From JASGDC01 sp047608145 (GTDB lineage Bacteria > Actinomycetota > Actinomycetes > Actinomycetales > Micrococcaceae), in NCBI GenBank assembly GCA_047608145.1, contig JASGDC010000014.1, forward strand, positions 1 through 36,302: a stretch of DNA of 36,302 nt, written 5' to 3'. Positions 32,367 to 36,302 of this stretch are shown here, piece by piece. Numbering within the stretch: the stretch's first letter is position 1; each line of letters opens with the position of its first letter. Both the position numbers and the translations under genes were made by a program. Under the pieces are notes generated by a model, which was not told the origin of the DNA, did not search any database, and worked only from the letters and a program-made list of their open reading frames with translations.

Positions 32367-34168
32367 GAGGCGGTGGCCCACGCGGCGTAGCAGTTGCTGC
32401 AAATGATAGTAAAGCCTTAAACTTCGGTCCGAGCTTAAAGCGACTGCTAAGTGAGTTTGGTCCAGATAGATTCTTAATCCTATTTGTACTACTTCTTACT
32501 GCAGTAGCAGTAGGTCTTAATACTGCTGGTCCGAAGTTATTAGGACATGGTACTGATATCATCGTTGAAGGTTTCATTGCTTCCAAAACTAGTCATGGTG
32601 GTATTGATTTCCATGCTTTGGAACAAACCTGTTTACTAGTACTAGGCATTTATGTTCTAGCTTCCTTATTAAACTTTTTGCAAAGTTTTATTATTGCTGG
32701 AGTTATTCAGCGTGCAATGTATCGACTACGTAAGAAGATTGAAGCAAAGATCCATAAGTTACCTCTTAACTACTTTGACTCGCAGTCTCGCGGCGATGTA
32801 CTTTCTCGCGTTACTAACGATATTGATAACTTAGGACAGACACTGAATCAAACTTTAACTCAGGTAATGGTTTCAGTGCTTACTGTGCTAGGTGTACTGG
32901 GAATGATGTTTTATATTTCACCAGCATTGTCATTAATCGCTATTATTACAATCCCAATTTCAATTATTGCTGCCGCACAAATTGCTAAGCGTTCACAAAA
33001 GCAATTCGTAAAGCAGTGGGGTGAAACGGGTGTTTTGAATGGTCATATCGAAGAAACTTTTACTGGACACGAAGTCGTAAAAGCTTTTGGCCGTCAAGAG
33101 CAGGCTATTGAAGTATTTGAGGAATCAAATGAAAAACTTTATCAGGCAAGTGCTAGAGCACAGTTTATCTCTGGTCTAATCCAACCAGTAATGTTCTTTA
33201 TCTCTAACCTAAGTTATGTGGCAGTAGCTGTAGTTGGTGGCTTACGAGTTGCTAATGGTCAAATGACTATTGGTGATGTGCAAGCCTTTATTCAGTATTC
33301 ACGACAGTTCTCACAGCCACTTACTCAGCTTGGTAGTATGGCTAACTTACTTCAATCTGGTGTAGCTTCAGCTGAGCGTGTTTTTGAGCTGTTAGATGCT
33401 GGAGATGAGACTGATGAAGCAAAGAACCATGTTGAAAAAGTTAATGGTCATATAGAGTTTAAGAATGTAGATTTCTCATATAAACCAGAAGAACCATTAA
33501 TTGAGAATATGAATCTTGATGCGAAACCAGGTCAAACTGTGGCAATTGTAGGTCCAACTGGTGCAGGTAAGACTACTTTGGTTAACTTGCTAATGCGTTT
33601 CTACGATATTAACTCTGGCGAAATTTCACTAGATGGTTTAGATACTTCGACAGTTTCTCGTGAAGAGTTACGGGAAAATATTGGCATGGTATTGCAAGAT
33701 GCTTGGTTATTCGGCGGTACAATTCGTGAGAATTTAAAGTATGGTCGTCTTGATGCAACTGATGAAGAAATGATAAAGGCAGCTGAAGTAACTTATGTGG
33801 ATCATTTCGTACGCTCTTTGCCAGAAGGTTATGACACTGTAATTGCTGACGATAATTCTAACTTGAGTAATGGGCAGCGTCAGCTTATGACTATCGCACG
33901 TGCATTCATTGCTAAACCATCAATTTTGGTATTAGATGAAGCTACCTCTTCGGTAGATACTCGTACTGAGGTATTAATCCGTAAAGCAATGGATGAATTG
34001 CGTAAAGGTAAGACTAGCTTCGTTATTGCACACAGGTTATCGACTATTCGTGATGCTGATACCATCGTAGTAATGAACAAGGGTAGCATTATCGAACAAG
34101 GTAATCATGATGAACTGATGAAACAAGATGGCCTCTATGCGAAGCTTTACGCTAGTCAGTTTGACTAA
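32363..34168 (+). CDS. ABC exporter half-transporter with canonical catalytic site
   Basis: This 601-residue partner has six membrane helices (about 30-330) and a nucleotide-binding domain (about 365-595). Walker A GPTGAGKTT (near 397), Walker B ILVLDEATS with the catalytic Glu (near 526) and the switch His in IAHRLS (near 557) are all canonical, but its signature is LSNGQ where LSGGQ is expected. This is the exact complement of the upstream subunit: the working ATP site would use this protein's Walker motifs with the other's FSGGQ. The first 20 residues include RGGGPRGVAV, a Gly-rich start often seen in this subunit. The operon ends in a hairpin at 34183-34250. Confidence 0.92.
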   Translation: MRGGGPRGVAVAANDSKALNFGPSLKRLLSEFGPDRFLILFVLLLTAVAVGLNTAGPKLLGHGTDIIVEGFIASKTSHGGIDFHALEQTCLLVLGIYVLASLLNFLQSFIIAGVIQRAMYRLRKKIEAKIHKLPLNYFDSQSRGDVLSRVTNDIDNLGQTLNQTLTQVMVSVLTVLGVLGMMFYISPALSLIAIITIPISIIAAAQIAKRSQKQFVKQWGETGVLNGHIEETFTGHEVVKAFGRQEQAIEVFEESNEKLYQASARAQFISGLIQPVMFFISNLSYVAVAVVGGLRVANGQMTIGDVQAFIQYSRQFSQPLTQLGSMANLLQSGVASAERVFELLDAGDETDEAKNHVEKVNGHIEFKNVDFSYKPEEPLIENMNLDAKPGQTVAIVGPTGAGKTTLVNLLMRFYDINSGEISLDGLDTSTVSREELRENIGMVLQDAWLFGGTIRENLKYGRLDATDEEMIKAAEVTYVDHFVRSLPEGYDTVIADDNSNLSNGQRQLMTIARAFIAKPSILVLDEATSSVDTRTEVLIRKAMDELRKGKTSFVIAHRLSTIRDADTIVVMNKGSIIEQGNHDELMKQDGLYAKLYASQFD

Positions 34169-34182
34169 ATTATAAACTGTTA

Positions 34183-34250
34183 AAAGGGCCCTATTTTTGC
34201 AAATGGAACTTAAGTTTCAAAGCTATTTATAAGAATAGGGTCCTTTTTAT
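34183..34250. terminator. Terminator of the ABC exporter operon
   Basis: AAAGGGCCCTATT (34183-34195) pairs with AATAGGGTCCTTT (34234-34246) with one G-T pair, and a T run follows. The 38-base middle contains a smaller inverted repeat around CTTAAG. It lies 15 bases after the stop. Confidence 0.75.
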
Positions 34251-34288
34251 TAGGTAAAATCATTATTTCGAATAAACGTATAAATAGT

Positions 34289-34519
34289 GTGAACGATAAA
34301 GTACAAGAAGAGTTAAATGATAATGAGAAAGATTTTTTGAGACTTATTTACCTCACGCTTAAAAATGGTAACGAGATAATGAATGCGAAGGTAGTCAAAT
34401 TAAGTGGCAAATCAGCAGCTACTGCCCGAAGATATTTTGCAAAACTGGTAGATGTTGGTGTTTTAAAAGCAACAGGCTTCAATAGAAGTAGAAAATACTT
34501 TTTACTTCTAGATAACTAG
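34289..34519 (+). CDS. Small winged-helix protein
   Basis: The frame gives 76 residues from a GTG at 34289. It looks like a single winged helix-turn-helix: helices at about 8-25 and 30-42, a recognition helix in GKSAATARRYFAKLVDVG and a wing ending NRSRKYFLLL. This resembles the C-terminal helix-turn-helix found on Fic or AlbA_2/RecG-like ATPase proteins, so it might be a leftover of a longer gene, but no upstream coding remains are seen. TATAAAT ends three bases before the GTG and no ribosome site exists, so the start is uncertain. It precedes the cytidylyltransferase gene by 210 bases and could regulate it. Confidence 0.55.
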   Translation: MNDKVQEELNDNEKDFLRLIYLTLKNGNEIMNAKVVKLSGKSAATARRYFAKLVDVGVLKATGFNRSRKYFLLLDN

Positions 34520-34580
34520 AATATTACATTTAATCATTGTGAGCTAGTGAAGTGAAATAATTGTCCTGAGAAACTTTATA

Positions 34581-34608
34581 TTGACCAGTTTTTTGATTAG
34601 TTAATAAT
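34581..34608 (+). promoter_or_regulatory. Possible promoter of the cytidylyltransferase gene
   Basis: TTGACC at 34581-34586 and AATAAT at 34603-34608 with a 16-base spacer form a plausible promoter. The transcript would begin near 34615 and carry the long hairpin at 34651-34694 in its leader. Confidence 0.4.
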
Positions 34609-34650
34609 TTCTAACTTTGCTAAATTTTTGATGTTAAAATTAGATGGTGC

Positions 34651-34694
34651 TTATTGTTTTCAGGAAGTAATTAACTACTTCCTGAAAACAATAA
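34651..34694. promoter_or_regulatory. Perfect 19-bp hairpin in the leader of the cytidylyltransferase gene
   Basis: TTATTGTTTTCAGGAAGTA (34651-34669) is followed by a six-base loop and its exact reverse complement (34676-34694), then TTTTATA. It lies 35 bases before the start codon I favour. It could terminate transcription before the gene, act as an attenuator, or be bound as DNA by a regulator. Nineteen perfect pairs are unlikely by chance even at this base composition. Confidence 0.7.
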
Positions 34695-34729
34695 TTTTAT
34701 ACGGCAGCGAAGCAAAGGTAGATAAAGAA

Positions 34730-36088
34730 ATGAAAAATATTGGCATAATACTAGCAGCTGGTAGTGGTACTCGCCTAGGAGCACATATTCCAAAACAATT
34801 TTTAAGAGTTGCGGGGCGTGAAATTATTGATTACACGCTAGAAGCTTTTCAAAATAATGAGAATATTGATGAGATTATCGTAATGTCAAATCCAGACTTT
34901 GTTGAACGTACTGAAAAAATTAGTAAAAACTATAGTAAGGTTACAGCAGTATTATCAGGTGGTAAAACTCGTAATGCTACCTCAAATTTAGCGATTGAGC
35001 ACATCGGTCAAGAATCAAATCTGATATTCCATGATGCAGTTCGTCCTTTTGTGTCAAATAGAATTATCAATGATTCGATATCTGCGCTAGAAGATTATAA
35101 TGCCGTTGATGTTGCAATCCCATCTGCTGATACTATTATCCAAGTTGATAATAATGAAATACTTCATGATATTCCAAAACGTGATGCATTACGTCGTGGT
35201 CAAACACCACAAGCCTTTAAATGGTCTACTATTAAACATGCTTATGAACTTGCAATCAAGGACGACACTTTTACTGCAACTGATGATTGTGGAGTTATTA
35301 AGCAATATTTACCTGATGAAAAGATTTATGTAGTGGCAGGTGAAGAAAATAACATCAAAATTACTCATACTTTAGATTTAGCAATTGCAGATAAACTTTT
35401 TCAACTAAAAACAGCCGAGAGCAAGAAGTTCGATGAGGACTACTATTTTGAAAAACTAAATGGGAAAACTATGGTAGTTTTTGGTGGTAGCTATGGCATC
35501 GGTGCTGAAATTATAAATATTGCTGAAAAGTATGGTGCAAATTGCTTCTCCTTTAGTAGAAGTGAGACGGAAACAGATATTTGCGATGAGGCAAGTGTTA
35601 AAGAAGCTTTAGATAGTGTGATAGCTAAGCAAGGTCAAATTGACTATATTGTAAACACTGCAGGAAGTCTATACATAAATCCATTAGCAGATACGGATAC
35701 TAAAACTATCCAAGAAATGATTAATGTTAACTTTACAGCTGCTGCTGTACTTGCTTCTTTTGCAAAAAATTACTTAAAGAATACCCACGGTCAATTACTA
35801 TTATTTACTTCAAGTTCTTACACTCGAGGTCGTGAAAACTATAGTTTATACTCTGCAAGTAAAGCTGCAATTGTGAATATGGTACAAGCATTATCTGATG
35901 AATGGAGCAGTGAAGTACGTATTAATTGTATTAATCCAGCACGTACTGCAACCCCAATGCGTACCAAAGCTTTTGGCGAGGAAAACCCTGATACATTGCT
36001 ATCAGCATCAGAAGTTGCAAGTGCTTCAGTTGAAACACTTATTAGCGATTTTACTGGTCAAATTATCGATGTAGTCCAAAACAAGTAA
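34730..36088 (+). CDS. Bifunctional IspD-like cytidylyltransferase / SDR reductase (CDP-ribitol type)
   Basis: This 452-residue fusion has an IspD/TarI-type cytidylyltransferase (about 1-230) with IILAAGSGTRLGAHIPKQFL, HDAVRPFV near 100 and DDCGVI near 185. A short-chain dehydrogenase (about 243-450) follows with GGSYGIGAEI, NTAGSLYINPL and the catalytic Ser and YSASK (near 374). The same fusion (Bcs1-like) reduces ribulose 5-phosphate to ribitol 5-phosphate and makes CDP-ribitol for teichoic-acid or capsule polymers. I place the start at the ATG at 34730, where the family begins; an upstream frame to 34628 passes through the hairpin and adds nothing recognisable. No other polymer genes are visible before the window ends, though the next broken ORF might have been one. 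Confidence 0.88.
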   Translation: MKNIGIILAAGSGTRLGAHIPKQFLRVAGREIIDYTLEAFQNNENIDEIIVMSNPDFVERTEKISKNYSKVTAVLSGGKTRNATSNLAIEHIGQESNLIFHDAVRPFVSNRIINDSISALEDYNAVDVAIPSADTIIQVDNNEILHDIPKRDALRRGQTPQAFKWSTIKHAYELAIKDDTFTATDDCGVIKQYLPDEKIYVVAGEENNIKITHTLDLAIADKLFQLKTAESKKFDEDYYFEKLNGKTMVVFGGSYGIGAEIINIAEKYGANCFSFSRSETETDICDEASVKEALDSVIAKQGQIDYIVNTAGSLYINPLADTDTKTIQEMINVNFTAAAVLASFAKNYLKNTHGQLLLFTSSSYTRGRENYSLYSASKAAIVNMVQALSDEWSSEVRINCINPARTATPMRTKAFGEENPDTLLSASEVASASVETLISDFTGQIIDVVQNK

Positions 36089-36093
36089 CGATT

Positions 36094-36192
36094 ATGAGAC
36101 AGAAATTTATTGATATTTCCAAAAATCCTAATGTTTTAACCACTATTTTAAGTGAGTGTAAAGATAAGAAACACTGGGAATTATATACTTAA
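36094..36192 (+). pseudogene. Short 5' gene fragment cut by a second IS-like end
   Basis: An ATG six bases after the preceding stop opens MRQKFIDISKNPNVLTTILS and continues to residue 32. The final few codons fall inside an IS1595-like terminal repeat beginning at 36176, so only about 27 residues belong to the original gene. I do not recognise it. Its position suggests it was in the same operon as the CDP-ribitol gene, perhaps a polymer or transferase gene, but that is a guess. Confidence 0.45.
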
Positions 36193-36302
36193 CTTACAAA
36201 ATTCTCGTTCTTTCTCTTATGGATACTAGCATAGGTTAGTGTGCATGTATTTTTGTCGGTGGTGGGTGCGATTATGTTTTTTTATGAAACAGATTAGTTT
36301 AA
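36176..36302. mobile_element. Left end of a second IS1595-like element, running off the window
   Basis: Twenty-four bases from 36176, starting GGGAATTATATACTTAACTT, match the reverse of the complete transposon's right end at 20 positions and its left end at 19. The orientation is that of a left end with the body to the right. The remaining 100 bases hold no clear ORF. The far end and any target duplication (GAAACACT would be the left copy) lie outside. Confidence 0.6.

Noticed and set aside
34628..34729. Longer start for the cytidylyltransferase gene
   Set aside because: The additional 34 codons run through a perfect hairpin and the IspD fold begins right at the 34730 start.
1..36302. tRNA, rRNA or riboswitch genes
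   Set aside because: I saw no cloverleaf ending, conserved rRNA stretch or known riboswitch core in any gap, although reading by eye could miss a small RNA.

Overview
The window looks like the chromosome of a low-GC actinobacterium. A bifunctional Rel, a DUF349 protein, a secreted cyclophilin, HisRS, AspRS, RarA and then rpsA-coaE-uvrB-terC lie close together in an order that, from memory, is typical of Actinomycetales and Bifidobacteriales. Base composition is A+T rich throughout (judged by eye, not counted). A decayed HemQ-like gene at the left edge leans towards an Actinomycetaceae-like lineage rather than Bifidobacterium, but I cannot name a genus.

Layout. 1-316: remains of a HemQ (coproheme decarboxylase) gene. 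592-2719: an ascorbate/pentitol-type PTS transporter operon (IIA, IIB, IIC) whose apparent promoter has an 11-G run between the -35 and -10 boxes. 2901-5186: Rel. 5131-5795: a frameshifted AbiEi-like gene. 5918-7156: a DUF349 coiled-coil protein. 7185-10778: a GntR-type regulator cut in two by a complete 3.3-kb IS1595-family transposon (7322-10641) that carries a restriction-modification operon. 10865-14719: cyclophilin, hisS and aspS. 14815-18859: a small membrane-anchored protein, an FAD monooxygenase, map and rarA. 18977-24963: rpsA, a wrecked Ig-like surface protein gene, coaE, uvrB and terC. 25005-28593: two overlapping dynamin-like GTPases. 28616-34168: an OafA-type acyltransferase and an asymmetric heterodimeric ABC exporter. 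34289-36192: a small winged-helix protein, an IspD/SDR fusion likely to make CDP-ribitol, and a short ORF broken by what looks like a second IS1595-type end.

The most notable system is the transposon. It has 24-bp inverted ends (23 of 24 matching) and a perfect 8-bp target duplication, and joining the flanks restores the GntR reading frame. Between the ends lie a divergent 34-aa ORF, a TdeIII-like restriction enzyme, a Dam-type methyltransferase and a transposase with a one-base frameshift. Upstream of the restriction gene a good ribosome site drives a tiny ORF made largely of six perfect copies of the 7-bp unit GCTCACA. With six copies this ORF stops early. With seven it would stay open through a terminator-like hairpin and stop in a TAATG that overlaps the start of the restriction gene, the same coupling used between the restriction and methyltransferase genes. 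I read this as a possible phase-variable switch, by translational coupling and perhaps attenuation, for a mobile restriction-modification system. Together with the poly-G promoter spacer of the PTS operon, the window holds two candidate repeat-length switches.

Several genes are broken by single-base changes (hemQ, abiEi-like, gntR, transposase, Ig-like protein), which suggests gene loss, although assembly error in homopolymers has to be excluded.
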